64,000 bases of DNA. Origin: CAYMDP01 sp964389375 (GTDB taxonomy: Bacteria; Bdellovibrionota; Bdellovibrionia; Bdellovibrionales; UBA1609). Of this stretch, positions 34,732-44,312 are shown piece by piece (position 1 is the first letter of the stretch; every line of letters starts with the position of its first letter). The stretch spans positions 1 to 64,000 of the forward strand of contig CAYMDP010000004.1 of the NCBI GenBank assembly GCA_964389375.1, given 5' to 3'. The notes below the pieces were generated by a model. That model had not been told where the DNA came from and ran no database searches. It saw only the letters and a list, made by a program, of their open reading frames with translations. The position numbers were made by a program, and so were the translations under genes.

Positions 34732-36459
34732 TTGAAAACCTTTAAAGAACTCCCTTTGCGTGAAGAATTACAGAAAGCCATTACCGAAATGGGCTTCGAA
34801 GAAACTACAGCGATTCAAGCTGAAGCCCTTCCTATCTTATTGAATAAAGAGACAGATTTCCTAGGACTTGCCGCCACCGGAACAGGCAAAACGGCCTCTT
34901 TCGCAATTCCACTTTTGCAAAAAATTAAGAAAGATCAAAAGGGCGTTCAAGCCTTGATTCTTTGTCCAACTCGAGAGCTTGCTCTTCAGGTGGCCGGACA
35001 GATTGATATGCTTGGAAAATATTGTGGGATTCGCTCGGTCTCTATTTATGGTGGAGCCGCTTATGGGGGCCAACTTGCAGGCCTAAAAAATGGTGCACAA
35101 ATTGTCGTTGGAACTCCTGGCCGGGTTTTAGATCACGTCGAGCGCAAAACCTTAAAGCTGGATCAGTTGAAAACTCTTATTTTAGATGAAGCTGATGAAA
35201 TGATTTCGATGGGCTTTAAAGATGATATGGAAGCCATTTTGTCGGGTGTTTCATTAGATCAGTGTAAGACTTGGTTGTTCTCAGCAACCATGAATCCTCA
35301 GGTCAGTCGCTTAACTGAAAAATATCTTAAAAGTCCGGCTCGTGTTCAGGTGAACCGCACTGAAGTTGTGCCCGTCGGAATTGAGCAGATTTATTACTAT
35401 TCAAAAGAAGCCAATAAGCCCGAGATTCTTTGTAAACTTATTGATATGGCAGAAGACTTCTATGGTCTGATTTTTTGTCAGACAAAAGCTTCGGTTGCAG
35501 ACCTAACTCGGTTTTTAAATACAAAAGGTTACAAAGTCGATTGTCTTCATGGCGATATGACTCAACAGGCTCGAGAGCGCACGATGCTTGCCTTCCGCAA
35601 TCGCACTTTAAAGATTTTAGTTTGTACGGATGTGGCTTCTCGCGGACTTGATGTAAAGGATATTTCACATGTCGTGAATTACTCTTTGCCTCGTGAACTT
35701 GAGAGCTATGTTCACCGAATTGGTCGAACGGCGCGAAGTGGAAAAACAGGATTTGCGATGAGTTTAGTCAGCCCAGCTCATTTTCACTTAGTGTCTAAGC
35801 TTGAGCGCATCACAAAATCAAAAATGAAAGAAGGCGTTGTTCCGACTCGAAAAGAAATCGGAGCGAAGGTTTTATCTAGCCATCTTGAGGGCTTTAAAGG
35901 TGCTCAGAATGAACAATCTAGTCGTGCTATGGAGCTATTGGATGCTTCTTGGAAAGAAACTCTTGCAGGCATGACGACAGAAGAAGTCGCGGCCAGATTT
36001 TTGGCAATGCAGTTTCCTTCTTTGTTCTCTGGCCTAGATCGCGCAAAAGAGCATCAAGTTGCGCCTTTAAGAGTGAGGGATGATCACGACAACAGGGGCA
36101 CTCGTAAAGGTCGCCCAAGTTCTGGTGGCGGCGGTTTTAGAAGAAGAGATGATGATCGTGGCCCTAGAGGCGGAGATGAGCGTCGTGGAGACGGACGACG
36201 ACCAGAGGGCCGTCGTTTTGAAGATCGCCGCAGTGATGATCGTCGACCAGACGACAGCAGAGGTGAAGATCGCAGACCCGGCGGACGCCCAGCTTTTCGT
36301 TTTAAAAAACAAGGCGGCGGCACTACGGGTGGAGCAAGACGATCTAATGCAGGAGATGATACTGGTGGATCATCTACGACTCGCCGAAATCGCTCTGGAT
36401 CCGAAACCAGACGCCCAAGCAGCGGCGGGTTTGGTTCGCGCCCAGCCTCTCGCTCTTAG
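34732..36459 (+). CDS. DEAD-box RNA helicase with RGG-like tail
   Basis: A 575-residue ATP-dependent RNA helicase. Q-motif at 21-29 (GFEETTAIQ), Walker A ATGTGKT (48-54), PTREL, TPGR, DEAD at 152-155, FSATM, and the C-terminal HRIGRTARSG arginine fingers are complete. From about residue 445 to the end it is a low-complexity Arg/Asp/Gly tail (RRDDDRG and RRPEGRR-type units) like the RNA-binding tails of CsdA/DeaD. The start is TTG after AAGAGA. It probably works in ribosome assembly or mRNA turnover; which of the several DEAD-box paralogues it is cannot be said. Confidence 0.93.
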   Translation: MKTFKELPLREELQKAITEMGFEETTAIQAEALPILLNKETDFLGLAATGTGKTASFAIPLLQKIKKDQKGVQALILCPTRELALQVAGQIDMLGKYCGIRSVSIYGGAAYGGQLAGLKNGAQIVVGTPGRVLDHVERKTLKLDQLKTLILDEADEMISMGFKDDMEAILSGVSLDQCKTWLFSATMNPQVSRLTEKYLKSPARVQVNRTEVVPVGIEQIYYYSKEANKPEILCKLIDMAEDFYGLIFCQTKASVADLTRFLNTKGYKVDCLHGDMTQQARERTMLAFRNRTLKILVCTDVASRGLDVKDISHVVNYSLPRELESYVHRIGRTARSGKTGFAMSLVSPAHFHLVSKLERITKSKMKEGVVPTRKEIGAKVLSSHLEGFKGAQNEQSSRAMELLDASWKETLAGMTTEEVAARFLAMQFPSLFSGLDRAKEHQVAPLRVRDDHDNRGTRKGRPSSGGGGFRRRDDDRGPRGGDERRGDGRRPEGRRFEDRRSDDRRPDDSRGEDRRPGGRPAFRFKKQGGGTTGGARRSNAGDDTGGSSTTRRNRSGSETRRPSSGGFGSRPASRS

Positions 36460-36473
36460 CATTTGAATGTTGA

Positions 36474-36503
36474 GTCATGAGTCAGTTAGAGCTGACTCAT
36501 GAC
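36474..36503. promoter_or_regulatory. Perfect inverted repeat after the helicase gene
   Basis: GTCATGAGTCAG and its exact complement are separated by TTAGAG. There is no T-run on the plus side, so it is not a classical terminator; it may be a transcription stop helped by Rho or a protein site. It lies in the 229-base gap before the converging nitroreductase gene. Confidence 0.5.
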
Positions 36504-36688
36504 AAAAATCCCGTCTAAAAAAAATCAAAAGAATAGACCTAAGCTTAGTTTGTAAGGAACCTTTTAACAAAGATTCTTCACTCTAAATCGCTCCAGCTTT
36601 GGTGGAATTCCTGTATCCAGGTCCTATTCGGGGAGGCAGAGCTTCCACAACTAGGACCAGGAGCCCAAATCAATCCCCCAGCAGGATT

Positions 36689-37384
36689 TTAAACTTTGTG
36701 GACGACTTTCTCGAAGGGCAGTCTAAATCTCGGACCCCAAGTTCCGCGCTCGCCTTCATAACCAACTCCTATCATCATGACGATTCGGGCTGATGAGCCT
36801 AACTTTAAAAGTCGCTTCATTCGGACTTCGTCAAAACCCTCCATCATGCAACTCGCTCCACCAAGTGCGGTGACCGCAAGAACAAAATTTTCGGCGGCAA
36901 GAGCTGCGGACTTGATGACCACTTCTTGCAGATGTCCGCGAGTTCCGGCCCCTCTAGTGATCGGCCTGAATAATCCAACTAAAAACAATGGCAGCCATTT
37001 AAAAGGTGCCAGAATATTAAAAAGCCCCCATCGATAACTGACTGGAATTAGATTTTGATAGTAAAATAATACGGGCTTTGGAGCCTTCGATTCTTCAACC
37101 CATTTTACCAAAGGTCCTTGAGAGCGGCGCCAAAGTTTTGGATCGGCAACAACTGCAATTAACTGAGTGGCTGTGCGCGCGGCCGATTGGTTAAAACAAT
37201 TCTCCTGGGCTTTTTTTAAAACTTCAGGATTCTTAATCCAGTAAAAATCCCAGGCTTGGACGTTGGAAGAGTTCGGAGCAAGAATCGCCGCCTTGAGCGC
37301 TTTTTCTATAGATTCGTCAGGGAAGAGTTCGGGCTTGAACTTCCGAATGCTTCTACGTTTTTCGACAACCTCAAAAAAATCCAA
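36689..37384 (-). CDS. Nitroreductase-family protein
   Basis: A 231-residue FMN-dependent oxidoreductase. KRRSIRKFKP and APNSSNVQAWDFYWI bind FMN at the N-terminus, and GGASCMMEGF follows in the expected place. A hydrophobic, aromatic-rich insertion at about 110-150 (around FNILAPFKWLPLFL) is unusual and could seat the protein at a membrane or cover the active site. GGGAGGGG precedes the ATG. A 178-base inverted repeat element sits immediately upstream, so its promoter may be part of that element. Confidence 0.85.
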   Translation of the reverse strand: MDFFEVVEKRRSIRKFKPELFPDESIEKALKAAILAPNSSNVQAWDFYWIKNPEVLKKAQENCFNQSAARTATQLIAVVADPKLWRRSQGPLVKWVEESKAPKPVLFYYQNLIPVSYRWGLFNILAPFKWLPLFLVGLFRPITRGAGTRGHLQEVVIKSAALAAENFVLAVTALGGASCMMEGFDEVRMKRLLKLGSSARIVMMIGVGYEGERGTWGPRFRLPFEKVVHKV

Positions 37385-37403
37385 AAACCCCTCCCAACTT
37401 TAA

Positions 37404-37581
37404 AAGGTTCCAGGTCCCAAGTGGTAGCAATACCGAGTCATCATAAGCCAGTCATCTGACCTTTGGCGCGATTTCACAACCATCTAGGCCATGGAGTCAT
37501 TCGTTTACGTATAAAGCATTCTGTGTGGAACCTTCAGTGCTCTATGACACGACTTAGCTACCACCTGGGACCTGGAACCTT
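37404..37581. repeat. 178-base element with 25-base inverted ends
   Basis: The ends AAGGTTCCAGGTCCCAAGTG... (37404-37428) and its complement at 37557-37581 differ at one position. The inside has weak further pairing and no reading frame. It fits exactly between the nitroreductase start and the antiporter stop, whose TGA begins at the last base of the element. The shape is that of a MITE-like element. Confidence 0.75.
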
Positions 37582-39812
37582 CAAGATTGTAATGCATTGA
37601 TTTTTTCTAAATCACCCACGACCCACAGAAGATCCTCAGCCTCGAGGACTAAAGATGAGTCCGGGCTTAATATCCGCTGGGTTCCGCGCTCGACTCCGAC
37701 CACAAGGCCTGCAATGCGCTCACGAAGTCCACTGTCTCGCAGGATCTTTCCTGCGAAGGGGCTTTCTTTTCGGATTAACAAAGATTTTAAGCCAAAACTT
37801 GGATCGGTGGTTTCTGGAGCCCTAAGTTCAACCGGGCTTTCGAGTTGGATTTTTGCACGACTCAGTTGATCGTCAGAGCCAATAACAAACAATCGATCAA
37901 AAGGCATTAGGACCCAATTTCGGTCAGGCGCAACAACTCGATCTTGTCCTCTTTCAATCAAGGCCACAGTGACGCCATATTCCTCTTTAATTCGTGATTG
38001 TTGAAGGCTTAAGCCCACTAAGGAGGAGTTTGGGTGAAGTACAAAATCTGATAAGGCGGCATCCCAAGGGGCAAGCCTTTGCTTTTGCACGGCCGAATCC
38101 GAGTCCTTTCCATTTGAAGACTCTAGGTTTTCGATAAAGCGACCCTCAAGATTTTTATAAAAAGAAGAGGGAAACTGAGCAAAGAAGACTAGGCTTAATA
38201 GAACGGCGAACAAAATAATTCCCGTAAGCGACTCTATAGGAATCAAAAGATTAACTAAAGATCCGGACAACCATACTACGTAAGAGCCTCGGGCAAGAAA
38301 GACCCCAAGACTAAGCTTTTCGATTCGCTCGCAACCGGCAGAAGGAACTTTTTTTGCGGGAGAACTTGCGAAGATGACCCGCAAAAATGGAGTCGCAAGT
38401 CCTCCAGCTATTACTGTTAAGGCCAATAAAGACCAGTCGTGTTCAAGTGGAAGAATCTTGTCCATAAAGGGCAATAGTGCATGCCGTGCTAGCAAAAATA
38501 TCGAAAGGGCTAAGATGGAGTTGATTAACATTCTCCAGCCGTAGGCCTGCCAAAGAAGGCCAGAGATTCCAGATTTGTTCCCTTCTTTTTGGAGAGCCGC
38601 TTGGTAGCGTTCAAGTTGCCGCAAAAGAATTTTTGGCAAAGTGCGCTCAATCCAGCGGTAGGTTCCATCAGAATGTTTAATTAAATAGGGTGTCGAAAAA
38701 GTCGTAATTGCAGAGACAGCGACAGCGATGGGGTAAAGAAATTCGCTGGTCACTTTCAAAGTCAGACCTAGGGTTGCAATAATAAATGAGAATTCCCCAA
38801 TTTGCGCCAAGCTTAAGCCCGCTTGGACCGAATGTTTTAAACTTCGACCAGCGACCAAGGCTCCAATGCATGAGCTTAAAAACTTTCCGCCGATAGTCAG
38901 AGTAGTAATCAGTAAAACTTCGGGGCCATAATCCCAAAGAACTTTAGGATCGATCAACATTCCGACGGATACAAAGAAAACGGCGGCGAAAAGATTTTTA
39001 ATGGGCTCGATTAGTTTTTCGATGCGGTGACCTTGATTAGTTTCGGCCAATAAGGATCCCATAACGAAGGCACCAAGGGCCGGTGAAAAGCCGACATTTG
39101 TTGCGATAATCACCATCATCAAACAAAGTCCAAGGGCCACCACCAAAGTTGTTTCGTCGCTTAAAAGTTTTCGAATTTTTTGTAGAAGTGGGGGGAGTAG
39201 ATAGATCCCTAGGATAAACCAAAGGATTAAGAAGAATCCAAGGCGGGCGCCGGACAGAAGTAATTCTGTTCCGGCCAAGGTCTGTGAGATCGCAACAGTG
39301 GATAGTAAAACCAGTAACAAAATGGCCAAGATATCTTCAACAACTAAAACCCCAAAGACCAGGGGCACAAAGCCTCGTCCACGAATTCCAAGTTCATCAA
39401 AGGCGCGAACAATGATTGTGGTCGAGGAAATCGAAAGTATGCCTCCAAGAAAGATGCTATCCATTCGGCTCCAGCCTAAAAATTGGCCGACAAAATAACC
39501 AATGGACAACATAAAAGCGATTTCAAACACGGCGGTAATGGATGCCGTAGAGCCCACGCGAGACAGCTTTTTAAAGCTAAACTCAAGACCCAATGCGAAG
39601 AGTAAGATGATTACCCCAATCTCGGCCCAGACATTGACGGAGTTGATATCTTTTACGGTTGGGGTGAAGGGGACGTGGGAGCTGAGTAAAAAGCCAGCAA
39701 TTAGGTAGCCCAACACAACGGGCTGTCCCATTTTTTTAAAGAGCAGGGTAACCACCGCGGCCGTAACTAGGATAAAGCCAAGGTCCTGAATAAGTAAGGG
39801 CAAGTGAAGCAT
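37581..39812 (-). CDS. CPA2-family cation:proton antiporter with RCK_C domains
   Basis: A 743-residue inner-membrane antiporter for K+ or Na+ against H+. Residues 1-380 carry about twelve transmembrane segments of the Na+/H+ exchanger fold, with GLEFSFKKL and the ALGAFVMGSLLAET segment; 425-545 add several more membrane segments. The cytosolic C-terminus has two TrkA_C (RCK_C) units at about 590-655 and 665-740 (ending LVLEAEDLLWVVGD) that would sense a nucleotide or ligand. The nucleotide-binding RCK_N domain of KefB/KefC is missing, so this is a YbaL/RosB-like variant without it. Divergent from the pyrophosphatase gene. Confidence 0.9.
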   Translation of the reverse strand: MLHLPLLIQDLGFILVTAAVVTLLFKKMGQPVVLGYLIAGFLLSSHVPFTPTVKDINSVNVWAEIGVIILLFALGLEFSFKKLSRVGSTASITAVFEIAFMLSIGYFVGQFLGWSRMDSIFLGGILSISSTTIIVRAFDELGIRGRGFVPLVFGVLVVEDILAILLLVLLSTVAISQTLAGTELLLSGARLGFFLILWFILGIYLLPPLLQKIRKLLSDETTLVVALGLCLMMVIIATNVGFSPALGAFVMGSLLAETNQGHRIEKLIEPIKNLFAAVFFVSVGMLIDPKVLWDYGPEVLLITTLTIGGKFLSSCIGALVAGRSLKHSVQAGLSLAQIGEFSFIIATLGLTLKVTSEFLYPIAVAVSAITTFSTPYLIKHSDGTYRWIERTLPKILLRQLERYQAALQKEGNKSGISGLLWQAYGWRMLINSILALSIFLLARHALLPFMDKILPLEHDWSLLALTVIAGGLATPFLRVIFASSPAKKVPSAGCERIEKLSLGVFLARGSYVVWLSGSLVNLLIPIESLTGIILFAVLLSLVFFAQFPSSFYKNLEGRFIENLESSNGKDSDSAVQKQRLAPWDAALSDFVLHPNSSLVGLSLQQSRIKEEYGVTVALIERGQDRVVAPDRNWVLMPFDRLFVIGSDDQLSRAKIQLESPVELRAPETTDPSFGLKSLLIRKESPFAGKILRDSGLRERIAGLVVGVERGTQRILSPDSSLVLEAEDLLWVVGDLEKINALQS

Positions 39813-39911
39813 TGGCTTATGCTATCGGCAGTCTTGGATAGATTCAAGGACTTCGAATTGACTTTTGTTATTGTTGGACTAGCTTCAGGGCACATCCCGG
39901 AGGGTGAATCT

Positions 39912-40463
39912 ATGCATGCCTGGCACGATGTTGATTTTGGAGACGAAGCACCGAAACATGTAATGGCCGTCATCGAGGTCCCAAAGGGCTCGAAGGTCAA
40001 ATATGAATTGGACAAACAAAGTGGTCTGATCAAAGTGGATCGGATTTTATTTAGCTCAGTTCATTACCCTGCAAACTATGGCTTTATTCCAAGAAGCTAC
40101 TGCGAAGATAAAGATCCTCTAGATATTTTGGTCTTGGGACAAGAGCCGGTTCTTCCATTGTCCTTGATGTTGGCCAAGCCCATCGGAGTGATGAAGATGG
40201 TTGATCAAGGTGAAGCCGATGATAAAATTATTGCGGTCCATGTTCATGATCCAGAATATGCCCACTACAATTCGATCGACGAGCTTCCTCCGCACAGACT
40301 TTCTGAGGTGCGACGTTTTTTCGAAGACTATAAATCCTTAGAAGGAAAGTCCGTTGTGGTCGAAAGGTTTCTAAATCGTGATGAGGCTTTGAAGATCACT
40401 CAACAGGCCATCGATCTATATCGTAGCTTAGCTACTGAGTTAAATCCGAGCCGAAGTTTTTAA
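39912..40463 (+). CDS. ppa: Inorganic pyrophosphatase (family I)
   Basis: Hydrolyses pyrophosphate from biosynthesis. The 183-residue protein has the signature DKDPLD at 66-71 with its three metal-binding aspartates, preceded by HYPANYGFIP and followed by a conserved DQGEADDKI segment. I take the ATG at 39912, placed 7 bases after GGAGGG; the upstream 36 codons of the open frame have no role. The gene is divergent from the antiporter with 99 bases between them. Confidence 0.96.
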   Translation: MHAWHDVDFGDEAPKHVMAVIEVPKGSKVKYELDKQSGLIKVDRILFSSVHYPANYGFIPRSYCEDKDPLDILVLGQEPVLPLSLMLAKPIGVMKMVDQGEADDKIIAVHVHDPEYAHYNSIDELPPHRLSEVRRFFEDYKSLEGKSVVVERFLNRDEALKITQQAIDLYRSLATELNPSRSF

Positions 40464-40518
40464 ATTTGGCAATAAGGCCTCGGTTTTGGGTGGCATCAAT
40501 CTTGTTACATAGGCTTAT

Positions 40519-41628
40519 ATGCTTCGTCAGATTCAATACATTCTATTTCTAGCACTTTGGATGCCGTTTTACGCGGCCTCTGTTGAATCGATAGTCATTC
40601 CCAGTCTGTGGGATCCAGGGGCTAGAGAAGGTGTGGCTTCGGGCTATCTTAGATACATTATTCCGGCAGAGGAAGGGGTTTCGTCTTTTCAACCCATAAG
40701 AAATTACCTTTTATACCTTCAGAGCCCTGAAAATATAGCTCTACAAAGCGTCGTTCCGATATCTGAGTGGAAGAAACTTTCGAGTTCAATTCCCGTTCGG
40801 CCGCTTCCCCCTGCGGAGAAGGGCCGTCCCAGGGTTTTGTTACTGGCAAATAGAACTTCAGATCACCAAGCAAATCCAAAGCGCTTACTTGATATTATTG
40901 CTCAGCTTGAAGAGCGGGGAGCGGAGGCTTTTGTGCTTCCGGTTGGGGCTGTCGGCCGATTATCTGCCTCTGAAAAAGTCACCTTTTATCAACACCTAGG
41001 TCAAATGTTTGGACAACAGCGCGCAGCCGCATTCCCTTTGGGGGGGCAGGACATTGACCCAAGTCAATATGGAGAAGAGGTTAATGGGGCCGTCGGAACA
41101 AATGCTCGGATGGATGAAGAAGAGATAGATGTTATTCGTGGAATTTATGATCATACAGAAATGCATATCATCGGAATTTGTCGAGGTGACCAGGCTATAG
41201 GAGTCGCTTTCGGATGCAAAATGCACCAACATATTTTTAGCAAAGAGGGGCCGGGAACTCGGGTCGCTACTGAGGGTAATGTTTTAAGAAGTAATCGAGT
41301 GCTAAGAACGAATTATCAAGTTTTAGAAGCGCTCCTTGAAGACGTTGATGCCCTGAGAAGGTCTGGAGATGGCCGATACAGAGCTAGACTGGTTCATGAT
41401 CATCATCAAGCCGTGGCTCTCGAAAAGGGTCAGCCTCTTCGTCGACCACAAGATCCGATCCTTGAGCCCAATATGCGTCTAGGTGACGGCAGTGTGATTA
41501 CTGGTTTTGAGTCAGTGGATCGCAATGGGCGAGTCGTTCTTGGTTTTCAACCTCATATCGAGCGAGAGCGTGACGGTCTTGGCGGAAAAATATTCGGAGC
41601 CATTTGCGAGAGAGTTCTTAAGGATTAA
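40519..41628 (+). CDS. Exported class I glutamine amidotransferase-like hydrolase (C26-like)
   Basis: A 369-residue protein with a signal peptide (hydrophobic 6-20) and a C-terminal half like gamma-glutamyl hydrolases or PuuD. The segment GGQDIDPSQYGEE, the nucleophile elbow GICRGDQ with Cys221, HDHHQAV, and the terminal FQPHIERE with His346 and Glu348 provide a complete triad. Cytosolic enzymes of this type act on gamma-glutamyl-GABA; an exported one probably cleaves gamma-glutamyl peptides or folate chains in the periplasm or outside. Residues 20-100 have no match. Confidence 0.83.
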   Translation: MLRQIQYILFLALWMPFYAASVESIVIPSLWDPGAREGVASGYLRYIIPAEEGVSSFQPIRNYLLYLQSPENIALQSVVPISEWKKLSSSIPVRPLPPAEKGRPRVLLLANRTSDHQANPKRLLDIIAQLEERGAEAFVLPVGAVGRLSASEKVTFYQHLGQMFGQQRAAAFPLGGQDIDPSQYGEEVNGAVGTNARMDEEEIDVIRGIYDHTEMHIIGICRGDQAIGVAFGCKMHQHIFSKEGPGTRVATEGNVLRSNRVLRTNYQVLEALLEDVDALRRSGDGRYRARLVHDHHQAVALEKGQPLRRPQDPILEPNMRLGDGSVITGFESVDRNGRVVLGFQPHIERERDGLGGKIFGAICERVLKD

Positions 41629-41808
41629 TTTATCGGACTTAGGCTTCTATAAAATCTGTTTGTTTACATTTTTACATGGCAAAAATCCTGACATCTATGA
41701 ATCTTTCGCAGGATAAGTTACACTCTGCCCACGTATAAACGCGCTGTCGACACAAAGACTTTGAGACCTGAGATCGATAACTGACTTTAGAAATCGTGAG
41801 GAAAAAAT

Positions 41809-43440
41809 ATGAACAAGAAATTACTTTTAAGACACTCTTTGATCTCGGTACTTGTTCTATACTGTACAAGTTCTTTCGCGGTTAGACCAATTGATCGATG
41901 TGAGGGCGCTTTAGGGACTCAAGCCTCAGTCCAAAATTCAACTTTAAAAGTCGGTGATATTCTTGATGTCTACAAGTTGGGATTTACAAATGGTTTAGCC
42001 CTGGGCCAGCTTCGCGGAAATGGGAAAACTCTTCAAGAGGCGGGTTATGGGTCGAATGGTCAACGGACCTATTTGTCCACTTCATTTATAAATGAAGCGC
42101 AAATTGTAGGAGTATTCGAAAATCAACTCTGTCTCGTAAACGCGGCAGATGGTCGGGTTTTATATGTATTCCCGAATACGAATCTTCCGACAGATTCTCG
42201 GAATCAGTTTGGTCCTATGATTGGTCCAAATAAGGATTTGGCCATATTTGTTATTGATCGCCAGATTAGATTCTATGATCTTGCTAAGGAGAAATGGGTT
42301 AAGTCCATTCTAATCACATCTAACTTTGCAAACGAAATTACGAGCAGCGTGAAGCTTTCTAAAGACGGTGAGCGAATCTTCTGGATGGGATCAAAAGGGA
42401 GCATGAAGATCATTTCGACTACGGATGATGCCTCCGCCTACTTCGAAGCCAATATACTTACAGAAGGTATGTTAGACGTGAAGGGGCATAGACCTCATGT
42501 GATTGAAAGTGAAAATGGACGTTATGTTTTCTTTGTAAACTATGATTTGGGCACTCCAAGTTCTGCGAGTAGTTTTTTATATGACCTTAAAGAGCAAAAG
42601 ATGATTGCGCCTCCGAAGAAGAACTCTTTTTTAAGTTTGTTTAGAGGCTCCTCAGAGAGGGATCAGTTTTTCGCGGGCGTCACTTCTGCGGTATTTTCGG
42701 GTGACGACAGGCTTATCGTTGAAATGGGAGAAGAGGGTGATCCGGTATCGACCGGAGTTCATTATTCTGCCCGCCACCGACGTGAGTTGGATCTGAAGAC
42801 CGGTCAATGGATTGCGCTTGGATTTCCTCAAGACAGCAGTCGGTTTACCCGTATTCGCGAAGGTCTTTCGGCCAGACTTTGGGATATATTTTCTTTGCCA
42901 GAAGTGGGCCTTCGGGTCACTGAATTGCCTGTGTTCCAGGATGGGTACTCAGTACGAAGAGCCATAGGCTCTAAAAGAGAAGGGCAGCTTCCATACTTAG
43001 TTGTAACCGACGAGGCAGGACGCACTATCGAAATAGACCACAGCAGTGTCAGTTTAGCGCATTTCACTTCCAACGGGCGTGTATTCGATTCTTCACACTA
43101 TGTATTTAAAGCCGTATACGATGCGGATGTGGCTAAGGAATTTGGATTTGATAAAGGTAGAGTGCCCTACCGCACGAAGCCCGAGGTCGAAATGGCTCAT
43201 TTTCGGGCCAATAAACATAATCAGACCTCATGGTATGTGTTTGTTGGAAGTACAAAAAAGATTGAGCGGATTGTTATGGATGAATTTGATAAATATGCCG
43301 CCGAAAATCCGATAGAAGCAAGGGCCCTCAATTTAATTGGCATTACTCCTGATTTTACGCGTTTAATTTTTGTCGGTCCGTCTTCGAAATGGATGAGCTT
43401 CGAAGTCAGTAGCCCAACTTTAGTGTTACGCGATCAATAA
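41809..43440 (+). CDS. Large exported protein, possibly beta-propeller
   Basis: A 543-residue exported protein with a clear signal peptide (to about residue 24, SSFAV). The mature sequence has repeated beta-strand blocks, for example VKLSKDGERIFWMGSKG, HVIESENGRYVFFVNYD and LNLIGITPDFTRLIFVG, with the spacing of TolB/WD40-like propeller blades. No family was recognised and no catalytic motif was seen. GAGG lies upstream of the ATG and a strong terminator follows, so it is probably a single-gene unit. Confidence 0.75.
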   Translation: MNKKLLLRHSLISVLVLYCTSSFAVRPIDRCEGALGTQASVQNSTLKVGDILDVYKLGFTNGLALGQLRGNGKTLQEAGYGSNGQRTYLSTSFINEAQIVGVFENQLCLVNAADGRVLYVFPNTNLPTDSRNQFGPMIGPNKDLAIFVIDRQIRFYDLAKEKWVKSILITSNFANEITSSVKLSKDGERIFWMGSKGSMKIISTTDDASAYFEANILTEGMLDVKGHRPHVIESENGRYVFFVNYDLGTPSSASSFLYDLKEQKMIAPPKKNSFLSLFRGSSERDQFFAGVTSAVFSGDDRLIVEMGEEGDPVSTGVHYSARHRRELDLKTGQWIALGFPQDSSRFTRIREGLSARLWDIFSLPEVGLRVTELPVFQDGYSVRRAIGSKREGQLPYLVVTDEAGRTIEIDHSSVSLAHFTSNGRVFDSSHYVFKAVYDADVAKEFGFDKGRVPYRTKPEVEMAHFRANKHNQTSWYVFVGSTKKIERIVMDEFDKYAAENPIEARALNLIGITPDFTRLIFVGPSSKWMSFEVSSPTLVLRDQ

Positions 43441-43472
43441 CTACATTTGAGGGATAATTAATCCCTTGGTAC

Positions 43473-43533
43473 GCCGATCCTTTTTGCGACTAAGTGGGTC
43501 GCAAAAAAGATCGGCCTATCTTTATTCTTTTTT
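43473..43533 (+). terminator. Rho-independent terminator
   Basis: An 18-base stem (43473-43490 with 43498-43515, GCCGATC...TTTTTGCGAC, one mismatch) followed by a T-rich tail. The partial palindrome GGGATAATTAATCCC (43451-43465) lies just before it. Confidence 0.85.
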
Positions 43534-43710
43534 GGTAAAAGCGGTAATGACCTTTAAACAGCAAAGATGTTTGGCGGTAGTGAGCTAAAACATCGGTTCT
43601 AGGCTCTGTCTTGCTGCCTAGTGGAATGCCTTTTACATTATTCATATTCCATGATCTCTTAATTAGATCTTGTGATTTCGTTTGATCTAAATCTGAGCGA
43701 GGCATGGAAT

Positions 43711-44127
43711 ATGAAAACCCAACTGATTTTCCCGATGGCCTTTTATGTTCTGTATATTTGGTGTGTCACTTTGTACATGTTTCGTGTTCGTATTCGGGCG
43801 GTTAAGTCCGGCGAGGTGGCGATTCGCTACTTTAAGGCTTACACCGGGGCTCCCCCAACAGAACGGACTCAATTGGTGGCAAGACATTACGATAATCAAT
43901 TTCAAGTCCCCATGTTATTTTTTGCGGTTGGAATTTTGCATACCTTTGTGGCGCGGATAGATACGGTGACTGTGGTCTTGGCTTGGGTATTTGTCTTGAG
44001 CCGACTTGCCCATGCTTGGGTGCACCTGGGTTCGAACCGGATTCAACATCGGTTTAAAGTCTTTGCAGCGGGATGGATTGTAATTCTACTTCTCTGGGCC
44101 CAGTTGGTTTATTTTTCTGTTCAATAA
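43711..44127 (+). CDS. MAPEG-family membrane protein
   Basis: A 138-residue integral membrane protein with four transmembrane helices, of the MAPEG family (membrane-associated eicosanoid and glutathione metabolism proteins). The segments RHYDNQFQVPMLFF and SRLAHAWVHLGSNRIQHRF are family hallmarks. Bacterial members act as glutathione transferases or peroxidases, but many are uncharacterised. I use the ATG at 43711 with GAGG upstream; the open frame starts 13 codons earlier. Confidence 0.88.
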   Translation: MKTQLIFPMAFYVLYIWCVTLYMFRVRIRAVKSGEVAIRYFKAYTGAPPTERTQLVARHYDNQFQVPMLFFAVGILHTFVARIDTVTVVLAWVFVLSRLAHAWVHLGSNRIQHRFKVFAAGWIVILLLWAQLVYFSVQ

Positions 44128-44312
44128 GTTTGTATTTGCCCCAAGGAATGCTAAGCCAGCGGCCAGACGGCCTAGTCCAAAGTGACGCAGTTATCCTTTA
44201 TCTATATCGCCTAAGCCCAAGATATTTCTAATCCTTCTTTGTCGAACTTTATTTTACTCTTGCTCGGCCCCTTTGTTTGAATATGATCTTGGACAAGCAT
44301 GTGGGGGTATTA

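Noticed and set aside
36067..36466. Reading frames on both strands inside the end of the helicase gene
   Set aside because: The Arg/Asp/Gly-rich tail leaves other frames open; the products are low-complexity and lack ribosome-binding sites.
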